Source of the DNA: Streptomyces tanashiensis
Lineage (GTDB): Bacteria > Actinomycetota > Actinomycetes > Streptomycetales > Streptomycetaceae
Length of the DNA stretch: 64,000 nt
NCBI RefSeq assembly: GCF_014648895.1
Contig: NZ_BMRZ01000003.1
Location: 124,001 to 188,000 of the forward strand
Direction of reading: 5' to 3'
How positions within the stretch are numbered: the stretch's first letter is position 1; every line of letters begins with the position of its first letter. Shown here one piece after another: positions 33,045-40,735 of the stretch. Below the pieces are notes generated by a model. It searched no databases, had not been told where the DNA came from, and was given only the letters and a program-made list of their open reading frames with translations. The translations under genes and the position numbers were made by a program.

Positions 33045-36000
33045 CTCGGGCACGCCCCCGGCCGCGCCCTCCGCCGCGCCCGCGTCCGTGCCCTCCGTGG
33101 TGTCCTCCGCCGCGCCCGCGCCCGCGGCCGGTGCCTCCGCGGCACCCCCCGCCGGTGCCTCCGGCTTCTTCGGCGGGTCCTGCGGGGCCACCGCGTAGGT
33201 CTCCACCGACCAGAGGGAGTAGCCGAAGCGGGTCGCCCGCGTCTCCCCCTGGACCCGCAGGAAGCGGGTGTCCGCCGCGTCCATCCGGACCGACTCCCGG
33301 CCGCCCCTGCCGTCCGCGACGGTCGCCGCCGTCCGCCAGACCCGCCCGTCGGCGGAGACCTGGACCCGGTAGCGGGAGGCGTACGCGTCCTGCCAGTGCA
33401 GCACCACCTGCCCTATCCGGGCCGGCTCGGGCAGCTCCAGCTGCCACCAGGCGCCGTCCTCCGCCGGCGAGGACCAGCGGGTCGCCGGGTCGCCGTCCAC
33501 CGCCGAGGCCGCCGGGAAGTCCGGCGTCTCGTCGCCCGAGGAGGAGGCCGTCGCGGCCCGCGCCAGATCCGGGCCCGCCGTCCGCGGGAAGGCCCGCACC
33601 GTCAGGACCCGCTCCTCGCCCGCGAAGGACACCGGCACCCGGTACGACCCGGCCGGCACGCCCGCCGCCACCGACACCTCCAGCGGGACGCTCGTCCGCG
33701 CGCCGCGCTCCACCACGGCCTCCTCCGGCAGCCGGACCGCGATCCCCTTCGGGGCCTTCGCCGTCAGCGCCCCGCGCACCCGGCCCGCGCGCCGGCCCGT
33801 CAGCTCCACGTCCACCCGCTGCGCCGGGCCGCCGATCTCCGCGTCCGTCTCGGTCCGGGCGAGGGCGAGGCCGGCGCGCGGCCCGTCCGCGAACCACGGC
33901 ACCAGCGAGCGCACCTCGGGCGCCGGCCCGTCGCCGCTCCACACGACCCGCAGCGCGTCCGCCCTCAGCCCCTTCAGCTCGGTCTGCGTCCACCCGGACG
34001 CCGACAGCGGGCCGAGCGTCCGCCAGCCCTCGCCGGGGACGTACGCCTCCACGCGCGCGTCCCCCCGCCCACCGGCCCCGCCCGGCTCCGTCATGACCGT
34101 CAGGGCCTCCACGGGCCGCGCCCGGTCGAGCCGCACGGTGTACGAGCCGGGGGCGCGGTCGGCCCGCGCGGCCGGGGTCCGGTCGGCGCCGGTCCAGGCC
34201 GCCGACTCCGCCACCGCGCGCGTGAGGAACGGATCGAGGACCCCCGAGCCGACCGTCACCCGGCTCGCCTCCAGAACCTTCCGCTGCCCCTCCAGGTCCA
34301 GTTGCGCCCGCCAGGCCGCCGCGCCGTCGCCGCGCGCCTGGGCGAGCAGCATGTCGACCGCCGTCTCGCCCGCCCGGCCGTACCGGGAGAGCTGCTCCAG
34401 CCAGGGGCCCGTCTCGTCGTCGAGGGTGCCGCCGGCCGGGGCCGTGAGCCGCTCGGGGGCCCGGCGCATCACGGTGAACGCGTTCCGCAGCTCGCGCGCC
34501 GCCGTCTCCCGCGCGGCCGTGCCGGCGCTCGTGCGGGACGCCCAGAACGCCGCGAGGAGCGGCTTCAGATAGGCCGATTCGCCCGCCGGGTCGAGGATCG
34601 AGGACGAGCCGTTCCCGGCGAGCGCGCGCAGCGCCTCGCGGGCGGTGGGCTCCGGGCCCGCGAGGTCGTCCACCGCGGCCAGCCAGGACTCGCGGGGCCG
34701 GTAGCCCCGCGGGTTCCAGGCGTAGTCGGCGGTGGTGAAGAGCGGGACGCGGGAGGCCGCGGGCTGTTCCATGGCGTGCGCGAGGAAGGCGGCGGAGCCG
34801 GCGGCGACGGCCGGCTCCCGGCCGGTCGCGGGGCCGAGGAACAGCCGGTCCTGCGCGTAGTCGTTGACCGGGTAGTTGTCCATGGTGACCAGCGGGTGGC
34901 CGCCCAGGGCCGCACGGGCCCCCGCCAGTTCGCCGCCGGTGATCGTGCGCGGGACGACGCCGACGCCCGTCCAGGCCACCCGCACGTCCGTGTCGAGCGC
35001 CTCGGCGAGCTTCGTGCGGTACGCGGTCCGGCCGTCCTGGTAGTACTCCGTCGGCATCACCGTCAGCGGCTCGCCGTCCGGGTGCCGCTCGGCGAGGTGC
35101 CGGGCGACGGCGTTCGCCACGCGCGCGTGGGCGCCGGCCGCGGCCTCGGGGCCCCGGCCGAAGGTGTCGGCGTCCTTGTCGCAGTGCCACTCGTCGTAGG
35201 AGGAGTCCTGGAACTGGAGCTGGAAGGAGCGCACCCCCAGCTCCCACATCGCGTCCAGCTTCCGCGTCAGCGCCGCCACGTCACCGGCCGAGGCCAGGCA
35301 CATGGACTGGGCGGGCGCCACGGCCCAGCCGAGCGTGACGTGGTTGGCGCGGGCGCGCTCCGCGAGCGCGCGGAACTCGGCCTGCTGCGCGGCCGGGTAG
35401 GGCTCGCGCCACTGCGCCTGGCGGTACGGGTCGTCCCCGGGCGCGTACAGATAGCGGTTCTGCTTGGTGCGGCCGAGGAAGTCCAGCTGGGCGAGCCGCT
35501 GCTCCAGGGTCCAGGGACGGCCGTAGAAGCCCTCGGTGATGCCGCGCTCGGCCGTGCCGGGCCAGTCGCGGACGACGACGCCGGGGACCTCCCGGCCCGT
35601 GCCGAGGAGCTGACGCAGCGTCTGGACGGCGTGGAACAGGCCGTCCTCGCCGACCCCGTCCAGGACGACGGTGTCCCGCCCCCGGAGGCGGCCCGTCGCG
35701 AGCCGGTAGCCGCCGCGCGGCAGATCGAGGCGCTCGGGCACGCGCAGGGCCGCCAGCGCCTCCTCGGCACCGGAGACGGCACCGGAGCCGTCGCCGTCGC
35801 CGGCGGGCCCGGCGACCCGCAGGACCGGGCCCCGGCCCGGCAGGCCGGTGTGGACGGTCCGTACCCCGGCGGCCCGCAGCAGCTCGCGCAGGGCGGCGAG
35901 GGCGTACGGATCGGCGTCGGCGTCCGCGAGCAGCGTCACCTCGTCCCCGAGGCGCACGGAGGGCCCGGCGGCGGCCAGGGACTGCGGGCGGGGCCAGACG

Positions 36001-36203
36001 GCCGGCACGCGCGCGGTGGTGTCCGCCGGAGGAGCGGCGGGGGCCGTGGGTGCCGTCGGGCTCGCGGGAGCGGCCGGTGCCGTCGGGAGCGCGGGGGCCG
36101 TCGGGACGGCCTGCGCCGAGCCCGGCACCGCACCGCCCAGAAGGCCGCCGATGACGGCGGCGGCCACGGCCGTCGCGGTGCGCTTCCTGCGCCCGAGGTG
36201 CAC
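33027..36203 (-). CDS. Secreted GH84-like beta-N-acetylglucosaminidase with CBM32 domain
   Basis: 1058 residues. Sec signal peptide (basic start, AAAVIGGLLGGAVPGSAQA, residues ~12-32), Ala/Pro/Thr linker and an N-terminal GH84-associated alpha/beta domain to ~185. The catalytic barrel starts at RGITEGFYGRPWTLEQRL and contains NRYLYAPGDDPYRQAQWREP and LQFQDSSYDEWHCDKD (~330). A helical region follows, then an NEW3/Ig-like domain and an F5/8-type C (CBM32) module (~890-1020, DGDPATRWSSPAEDGAWWQL). The tail is Pro/Ala/Glu-rich. Family enzymes remove GlcNAc from glycoproteins, hyaluronan fragments or cell-wall material. Where GH84 enzymes have an Asp-Asp pair this protein has Gln-Asp. GTG start, GGGAGA upstream. 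Confidence 0.85.
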   Translation of the reverse strand: MHLGRRKRTATAVAAAVIGGLLGGAVPGSAQAVPTAPALPTAPAAPASPTAPTAPAAPPADTTARVPAVWPRPQSLAAAGPSVRLGDEVTLLADADADPYALAALRELLRAAGVRTVHTGLPGRGPVLRVAGPAGDGDGSGAVSGAEEALAALRVPERLDLPRGGYRLATGRLRGRDTVVLDGVGEDGLFHAVQTLRQLLGTGREVPGVVVRDWPGTAERGITEGFYGRPWTLEQRLAQLDFLGRTKQNRYLYAPGDDPYRQAQWREPYPAAQQAEFRALAERARANHVTLGWAVAPAQSMCLASAGDVAALTRKLDAMWELGVRSFQLQFQDSSYDEWHCDKDADTFGRGPEAAAGAHARVANAVARHLAERHPDGEPLTVMPTEYYQDGRTAYRTKLAEALDTDVRVAWTGVGVVPRTITGGELAGARAALGGHPLVTMDNYPVNDYAQDRLFLGPATGREPAVAAGSAAFLAHAMEQPAASRVPLFTTADYAWNPRGYRPRESWLAAVDDLAGPEPTAREALRALAGNGSSSILDPAGESAYLKPLLAAFWASRTSAGTAARETAARELRNAFTVMRRAPERLTAPAGGTLDDETGPWLEQLSRYGRAGETAVDMLLAQARGDGAAAWRAQLDLEGQRKVLEASRVTVGSGVLDPFLTRAVAESAAWTGADRTPAARADRAPGSYTVRLDRARPVEALTVMTEPGGAGGRGDARVEAYVPGEGWRTLGPLSASGWTQTELKGLRADALRVVWSGDGPAPEVRSLVPWFADGPRAGLALARTETDAEIGGPAQRVDVELTGRRAGRVRGALTAKAPKGIAVRLPEEAVVERGARTSVPLEVSVAAGVPAGSYRVPVSFAGEERVLTVRAFPRTAGPDLARAATASSSGDETPDFPAASAVDGDPATRWSSPAEDGAWWQLELPEPARIGQVVLHWQDAYASRYRVQVSADGRVWRTAATVADGRGGRESVRMDAADTRFLRVQGETRATRFGYSLWSVETYAVAPQDPPKKPEAPAGGAAEAPAAGAGAAEDTTEGTDAGAAEGAAGGVPEERPAP

Positions 36204-36437
36204 GGGGGTCTCCCTTCGGCCGGGCCCGGCGGCTCTGCCGGTTGGTCACGAGTGGGTCACGAGCCCACCACCCGTCGCACTGGGGTGTCAATGTGCGTGG
36301 CCGATGTGTCGGCTTTGCCCGGCGAGCCGTCGGCGAGGTGACGTCACTTCGCCGCGTTCCGCCGGTAAAACGAGGTGCGGTGGGTAGGGCTGTCGTTGCC
36401 CCAGGTTCCACCAGTCGAGACGAATCGGGAGACCCCC
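36204..36437. other. Divergent promoter region between the glycosidase gene and the malQ pair
   Basis: 234 bp containing promoters for both directions. I see a direct repeat GGTCACGAG (36244 and again 11 bp later) and a perfect palindrome GTGACGTCAC at 36338-36347. No known operator is recognised and no chitin-type DasR site is obvious. Confidence 0.4.
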
Positions 36438-36638
36438 GTGACCACGACCGCCCACCACCTCGGACGGATACGCATCCCCCAGCAGTCGGCGCCGGCCGGC
36501 GAACCGCTGACCAGCGAACCGCCCCTGCCCGACGCGTCACCCCTCACCAGCGAGCCGCCCCTGGCCGTGGCGGCCCCCCTGACCAGCGAACCCACCGCCC
36601 CCGGCAGCGCGGGCGGCCCGGAGTCCCCCGGAGTGTGA
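36438..36638 (+). CDS. Small repeat protein translationally coupled to malQ
   Basis: 66 residues from GTG (VTTTAHHLGRIRIPQQ...), with GGGAGA upstream. The second half contains three copies of a Leu-Thr-Ser-Glu-Pro unit (EPLTSEPPL, SPLTSEPPL, APLTSEP) spaced 12-13 residues apart, then a Gly/Pro-rich end. Third codon positions are almost all G or C, as in real genes here. The stop is followed after one base by the malQ GTG, so the two are coupled. No cysteines, signal peptide or membrane segment; function unknown. It could be a small interaction peptide or only a translated leader. Confidence 0.55.
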   Translation: MTTTAHHLGRIRIPQQSAPAGEPLTSEPPLPDASPLTSEPPLAVAAPLTSEPTAPGSAGGPESPGV

Positions 36639-36639
36639 A

Positions 36640-38772
36640 GTGACCCTGGCCCGTCTCGCCGCCCGTCACGGCGTCGCCACCGCCCACAGCCCGTCCGAAG
36701 GCGTCACCGTGCCCGTGCCGGACGCCACCGTGGTGGCCGTCCTCGCCGCCCTGGGCGTCGACGCAGCCTCCCCGGAGGCGGTCGCCGCCGCCCTCGACGC
36801 GGCCGAACGGGCCGACCGGGAGCGTCTGCTGCCCCCGACCCTCGTCCTGCACCGGGAGGAGGACGGGGCCGGGGGGACCGTCCGGCCCCCGCTCGACCTG
36901 CCGCCCGGCACCCGCCTCCGGGTCACCACCGAGGACGGCGAGATCGTCGACGGCGGCGACTGGTCCGGACTGCCGCTCGGCGTCCACACGGTCGGGGCGG
37001 AGGCCCCCGACGGGCGCGCGGCGACCGGCACCCTGATCGTGAGCCCCGCGCGCGTGCCCGGCCCCGGGCGGCGCGCGTACGGGCTGCTCGTCCAGCTGTA
37101 CTCCCTGCTCTCCACCCGCTCCTGGGGCATGGGCGACCTCGGCGACCTGCGGGAACTCGCCACCTGGGCGGGCCGCACCCACGGCGCCGGGTTCGTCCAG
37201 GTCAACCCGCTCCACGCGGGCGTGCCCGGGGCGCCCGGCGACCCCTCCCCGTACCGCCCGTCCTCGCGCCGCTTCCCGGACCCCGTCCATCTGCGGATCG
37301 AGGAGATCCCCGAGTACGCCCTGGTGGGCCCCGAGCGCCGCGAGGAGCTCGACCGGATCCTCGCCGAGGCCGCCGAACTGCGCGAGCGGGTCCTCGGCAA
37401 GGGCGCCCTGATCGACCGGGACGCGGTGTGGGAGGCCAAGCGGCGGGCCCTGGAGCTGGTGCTGGGCGCCGTGGAGCCCGGACCGGGCCGCCGCGCCGAC
37501 TTCCACGACTTCCTCGCCGAGCGGGGCAGCGCCCTGGAGGACCACGCCACCTACCAGGCCCTCGCCGAGCGGCACGGCCACCACTGGCGGAGCTGGCCCG
37601 AGGAGCTGCGCACCCCGCGCGCGGCGGAGAGCGCCGTGCGCGCCGACCCCGCCCTGGCCGCCCGGGTCGACTTCCACTGCCGGCTCGCCTGGCTGACGGA
37701 CCGGCAGCTCGCCGACGCCGCCGCGGCCGCCCGCGAGGCCGGCATGGAGGTCGGGATCGTCCACGACCTGGCCGTCGGCGTCCACCCCGAGGGCTCGGAC
37801 GCCTGGGCCCAGCAGGAGGCCTTCGCGGCCGGCATGTCGGTCGGCGCCCCGCCCGACGCCTTCAACTCCCGGGGCCAGGACTGGGGGCTGCCGCCCTGGC
37901 GGCCCGACGCCCTCGCCGCCGCCGGCTACGCCCCGTACCGGGGACTCCTCCGCGAACTCCTCCGCCACGCGGGCGCGCTGCGCATCGACCACGTGATGGG
38001 CCTCTTCCGGCTGTGGTGGGTGCCGGAGGGCCGCGAACCCACCGAGGGCACCTACGTCCGGTACGACGCCGAGGCGATGCTCGCGGTCCTCGTCCTGGAG
38101 GCCCACCGCGCCGGCGCCCTCGTCATCGGCGAGGACCTGGGCACGGTCGAGCCGGGCGTACGGGAGGAGCTGGCCCGGCGCGGGGTGTTCGGGACCTCCG
38201 TCCTCTGGTTCGAGCGGGACTGGGCGGGCACCGGCCGTCCCCTGCCCGCGGGGGAGTGGCGCGCGGAGTGCGTCGCCACCGCCACCACCCACGACCTGCC
38301 CTCCACGGCCGCACGGCTCTCCGGCGAGCACGTCGGCCTGCGGCACCGGCTCGGGCTGCTCGCCGGCGACCTGGAGCGCGAGCGGGCGGCGGACGCGGCG
38401 GAGACCGCCGAGTGGCTGGGCCTGTTCGAGCGGACGGGGCTGCTCCCCGAGGGACCGGGGGACGAGGAGGCCGAGATCAGGGCCGTCCACCGGTTCCTGC
38501 TCGCCACCCCGGCCCGGATGGTGGGCGTGTGGCTGCCGGACGCGGTGGGGGACCGCAGACCGCAGAACCTGCCGGGCACCTGGGACGAGTACCCCAACTG
38601 GCGGCTGCCGCTCGCGGGTCCGGACGGCCAGCCGCTCACCCTGGAGCAGCTCGCCGCCTCGCCCCGGGCGCACTCCCTGCTGCGCGAGCTGAGAGCCCGG
38701 ACGGAGGGCCGGGAACCGTCCGACAGGGCCGGGGACGCCCGTACGGCACCCCCGGGCGCGCGGCCCGTTTAG
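36640..38772 (+). CDS. malQ: 4-alpha-glucanotransferase (amylomaltase)
   Basis: 710 residues, GH77 family. It has an actinobacterial N-terminal extension of ~150 residues before the barrel (GLLVQLYSLLSTRSWGMGDLGDL). The barrel includes QVNPLHA, LRIDHVMGLFRLWWVPEG (nucleophile Asp in RIDHVMG), IGEDLGTVEPGV (acid/base Glu) and TTHDLPSTA (transition-state Asp). It transfers maltosyl/glucan chains between alpha-1,4-glucans in cytoplasmic maltodextrin or glycogen metabolism. GTG start with GGAG upstream, coupled to the preceding small protein. Confidence 0.95.
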   Translation: MTLARLAARHGVATAHSPSEGVTVPVPDATVVAVLAALGVDAASPEAVAAALDAAERADRERLLPPTLVLHREEDGAGGTVRPPLDLPPGTRLRVTTEDGEIVDGGDWSGLPLGVHTVGAEAPDGRAATGTLIVSPARVPGPGRRAYGLLVQLYSLLSTRSWGMGDLGDLRELATWAGRTHGAGFVQVNPLHAGVPGAPGDPSPYRPSSRRFPDPVHLRIEEIPEYALVGPERREELDRILAEAAELRERVLGKGALIDRDAVWEAKRRALELVLGAVEPGPGRRADFHDFLAERGSALEDHATYQALAERHGHHWRSWPEELRTPRAAESAVRADPALAARVDFHCRLAWLTDRQLADAAAAAREAGMEVGIVHDLAVGVHPEGSDAWAQQEAFAAGMSVGAPPDAFNSRGQDWGLPPWRPDALAAAGYAPYRGLLRELLRHAGALRIDHVMGLFRLWWVPEGREPTEGTYVRYDAEAMLAVLVLEAHRAGALVIGEDLGTVEPGVREELARRGVFGTSVLWFERDWAGTGRPLPAGEWRAECVATATTHDLPSTAARLSGEHVGLRHRLGLLAGDLERERAADAAETAEWLGLFERTGLLPEGPGDEEAEIRAVHRFLLATPARMVGVWLPDAVGDRRPQNLPGTWDEYPNWRLPLAGPDGQPLTLEQLAASPRAHSLLRELRARTEGREPSDRAGDARTAPPGARPV

Positions 38773-38780
38773 GTGTTCGC

Positions 38781-38786
38781 TACGTT
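38781..38786 (+). promoter_or_regulatory. Candidate -10 element giving a leaderless transcript
   Basis: TACGTT (TAnnnT) ends six bases before the GTG at 38793, the usual distance from -10 to transcription start. The gene lacks any Shine-Dalgarno-like sequence, so transcription starting at or next to the GTG is likely. No clear -35 is seen. Confidence 0.45.
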
Positions 38787-38792
38787 TGCACC

Positions 38793-39020
38793 GTGGACAA
38801 GAAGAACGCTCTGCGCGCCGGCTCGATCGCGGCCGGTACGACGCTGATGATGCTGCTCATGTCGTCCCCCGCGCTCGCGCTCACCCGCGACGACGGTGAC
38901 GACCCGGCCCCCAAGCTGAGTGTCGTCGAGACCCTCGGCCTGTTCGTGGTGACGCCGCTGGTGCTGTTCCTGGTGATCATCGGTCTGGTGATGGTGCTCG
39001 ACAAGTCCAAGAAGGCGTAA
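38793..39020 (+). CDS. Small membrane protein of unknown function
   Basis: 75 residues. Basic start (VDKKNALRAG), a hydrophobic stretch SIAAGTTLMMLLMSSPALALTR that may be a signal peptide cleaved after ALA, a short acidic Asp-rich loop, and a TM segment LFVVTPLVLFLVIIGLVMVL ending in DKSKKA. So either a two-TM protein or a cleaved single-pass protein with a short basic cytoplasmic tail. Such small membrane proteins are conserved in Streptomyces but uncharacterised. GTG start without ribosome binding site; see the adjoining -10 candidate. Confidence 0.75.
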   Translation: MDKKNALRAGSIAAGTTLMMLLMSSPALALTRDDGDDPAPKLSVVETLGLFVVTPLVLFLVIIGLVMVLDKSKKA

Positions 39021-39042
39021 CCGCCTCATCTGCCTCTCCGTC

Positions 39043-39081
39043 GAGGGCGCCGCACGGTACGAGGTACCGCGCGGCGCCCTC
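39043..39081. terminator. Long nested hairpin between convergent genes
   Basis: Outer arms GAGGGCGCCGC / GCGGCGCCCTC (11 bp) and inner arms CGGTAC / GTACCG with a GAG loop, separated by one mismatch. It lies between the small membrane protein stop and the MarR-gene stop and should terminate both. Confidence 0.75.
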
Positions 39082-39110
39082 GCATGCGTCGAGGACCCGT
39101 TCCGCCGCGG

Positions 39111-39623
39111 CTACACCGTCGTCGCGAGCAGCTTGCGCAGCAGCCCGGCCAGCTGGTGCGCCTCCTCCTCGGTGAGCGCGGACTCCACCGCGGCCCGCTG
39201 CTCGCCGAGACCGGCGCCGACGGCCTGGTCGACCAGTTCCTTGCCGCGCTCGCTGAGGGTGACCCGCAGCCCGCGCCGGTCGTTGGGGTCGGGGCTGCGG
39301 GTGAGCAGTCCGGCCTTCTCCAGCTTGTCCAGCCGGCCGGTCATGCCGCCGGTGGTGATCATCAGCGTGGCGGTCAGCTCGCGCGGCGAGAGCGTGTAGG
39401 GCGCTCCGGACCTGCGCAGCGTCGCCAGCACGTCGAACTCCCCGAGCGCCATGCCGTAGGGCGCGTACGCCTTGTCCACCTTGCCGCGCATGGCGTTGGC
39501 CAGCCGGTAGATGCGGCCGAACACGGCCATCGGCACCGTGTCCAGGTCGGGGCGGACGGCCGCCCACTGGTCGGCGATGGCGTCGACGGCGTCATGGGCG
39601 GGGCCGGGGTTCTTCGTCTCCAT
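39111..39623 (-). CDS. MarR-family transcriptional regulator
   Basis: 170 residues with winged-helix core: FDVLATLRRSGAPYTLSPREL, LTATLMITTGGMTGRLDKLEKAGLLTR (recognition helix) and the wing SPDPNDRRGLRVTLSERG, where DxR is the MarR signature. Divergent from the EamA transporter gene across ~144 bp rich in A/T dyads, so it probably represses that transporter and itself. ATG at 39623 has AGGAG / GGAG just upstream. Inducer unknown. Confidence 0.9.
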   Translation of the reverse strand: METKNPGPAHDAVDAIADQWAAVRPDLDTVPMAVFGRIYRLANAMRGKVDKAYAPYGMALGEFDVLATLRRSGAPYTLSPRELTATLMITTGGMTGRLDKLEKAGLLTRSPDPNDRRGLRVTLSERGKELVDQAVGAGLGEQRAAVESALTEEEAHQLAGLLRKLLATTV

Positions 39624-39659
39624 GACTCCAGTCTCCTCTTCCTCGTGACTCGATCGCAA

Positions 39660-39710
39660 GAAAGCCTCTTGCAAGTAAGTAGCTTAGTGGTAAGTTAATT
39701 ACTGCCAAGC
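39660..39710. promoter_or_regulatory. A/T-rich dyads between MarR and EamA genes
   Basis: Several short dyads in ~40 bp: CTTGCAAG (39668-39675), TAAG-TAG-CTTA (39676-39686) and GTAA-N5-TTAC (39690-39702), with AGTAA and TTACT at the ends of the cluster. Such an A/T island in GC-rich DNA next to a marR gene is the expected place for MarR operators and both promoters. Confidence 0.55.
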
Positions 39711-39767
39711 CGGTCCGGGGTCCGCAACCCCGGGTCGCCGGCCCGCCGAACCAGGGGGGAACCTGCC

Positions 39768-40730
39768 ATGTCCCGCAAGGCCGCCGTCGTCGCACTGACC
39801 GCCCTCGCCCCGATCTCCTGGGGCTCCACCTACTTCGTCACCACCGAGTTCCTGCCGCCCGACCGGCCGCTCTTCACCGGACTCATGCGCGCCCTGCCCG
39901 CCGGCCTCCTGCTCCTCGCCCTCACCCGGAAGCTCCCGCAGGGCGCCTGGTGGTGGAAGTCCGCGGTCCTCGGAGCCCTCAACATCGGCGCCTTCTTCCC
40001 GCTGCTCTTCCTCGCCGCCTACCGGCTGCCCGGCGGAGTCGCCGCGGTCGTCGGCTCCGTCGGCCCGCTCTTCGTCGTCGGCCTCGCCGCCCTCTTCCTC
40101 GGCGAGAAGCCCACGACGAAGACCCTGCTCACCGCCGTCGCCGCCGCCTTCGGCGTCAGCCTCGTGGTCCTCAAGGCCGGAGCCGCGTTCGACCTGGTCG
40201 GCATCGTCGCCGGACTGCTCTCCTCGCTCTCGATGTCCGCCGGCATCGTCTTCACCAAGCGCTGGGGCCGCCCCGAGGGCGTCGGCGCCCTCGCGCTCAC
40301 CGGCTGGCAGCTCACCGCGGGCGGACTGGTCATCCTGCCCATCGCCTTCCTGATCGAGGGCGCCCCGCCGGCCCTGACCGGCACCAACCTGGCCGGCTAC
40401 GCCTACCTCGCCCTCGGCAACACGGCGATCTCGTACTTCCTCTGGTTCCGCGGCATCGAGCGGCTGAGCGCCTCCTCGGCCACCCTCCTCGGCCCGCTCT
40501 CGCCGATCACCGCGGCCGTCATCGGCTGGGCGGCGCTCGGCCAGGCCCTCGGCCCGGTGCAGGTGCTCGGCATGCTGATCGCCTTCGGCGCCACCCTGGC
40601 CGGCCAGCTGAGCCCCCGTGCCGCCAAGGCCCCCGAGGTGGCCGCCCCCGAGGCCGAATCGTTCAGTGGAACTGAAAAGAGCGGTCAGGAAGTTTCGATG
40701 GACCTGGAGGTTTCGGAGGTGCGACGGTAA
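39768..40730 (+). CDS. EamA-family (DMT) transporter
   Basis: 320 residues, ten predicted TM segments in two EamA repeats, starting AVVALTALAPISWGSTYFVTTEFLPPDRP and with the second repeat at VGIVAGLLSSLSMSAGIVFTKRWG. A hydrophilic C-terminal tail of ~40 residues (KAPEVAAPEAESF...) ends at 40730. The last 70 bases of the gene contain a 15-bp palindrome and a motif shared with the allantoicase upstream region, so the tail DNA may double as promoter for the next gene. DMT-family exporters move amino acids, nucleosides or drugs; the substrate is unknown. Likely controlled by the divergent MarR protein. Confidence 0.88.
   Translation: MSRKAAVVALTALAPISWGSTYFVTTEFLPPDRPLFTGLMRALPAGLLLLALTRKLPQGAWWWKSAVLGALNIGAFFPLLFLAAYRLPGGVAAVVGSVGPLFVVGLAALFLGEKPTTKTLLTAVAAAFGVSLVVLKAGAAFDLVGIVAGLLSSLSMSAGIVFTKRWGRPEGVGALALTGWQLTAGGLVILPIAFLIEGAPPALTGTNLAGYAYLALGNTAISYFLWFRGIERLSASSATLLGPLSPITAAVIGWAALGQALGPVQVLGMLIAFGATLAGQLSPRAAKAPEVAAPEAESFSGTEKSGQEVSMDLEVSEVRR
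40661..40704 (+). promoter_or_regulatory. 44-nt composite motif upstream of the second EamA gene
   Basis: Palindrome TTCAGT-GGA-ACTGAA at 40662-40676, then 18 nt to TTTCGATGGACC. The same arrangement, 32 of 44 bases identical and without gaps, occurs at 42665-42708 in front of allantoicase. It lies inside the 3' end of the first EamA gene, 32 bp before the second. Confidence 0.6.
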
Positions 40731-40735
40731 CGGGC

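Noticed and set aside
36438..36638. RiPP precursor peptide gene
   Set aside because: Repeats look core-like, but there are no Cys residues or typical leader, and no modifying enzyme or exporter gene is adjacent; malQ and a glycosidase are the neighbours.
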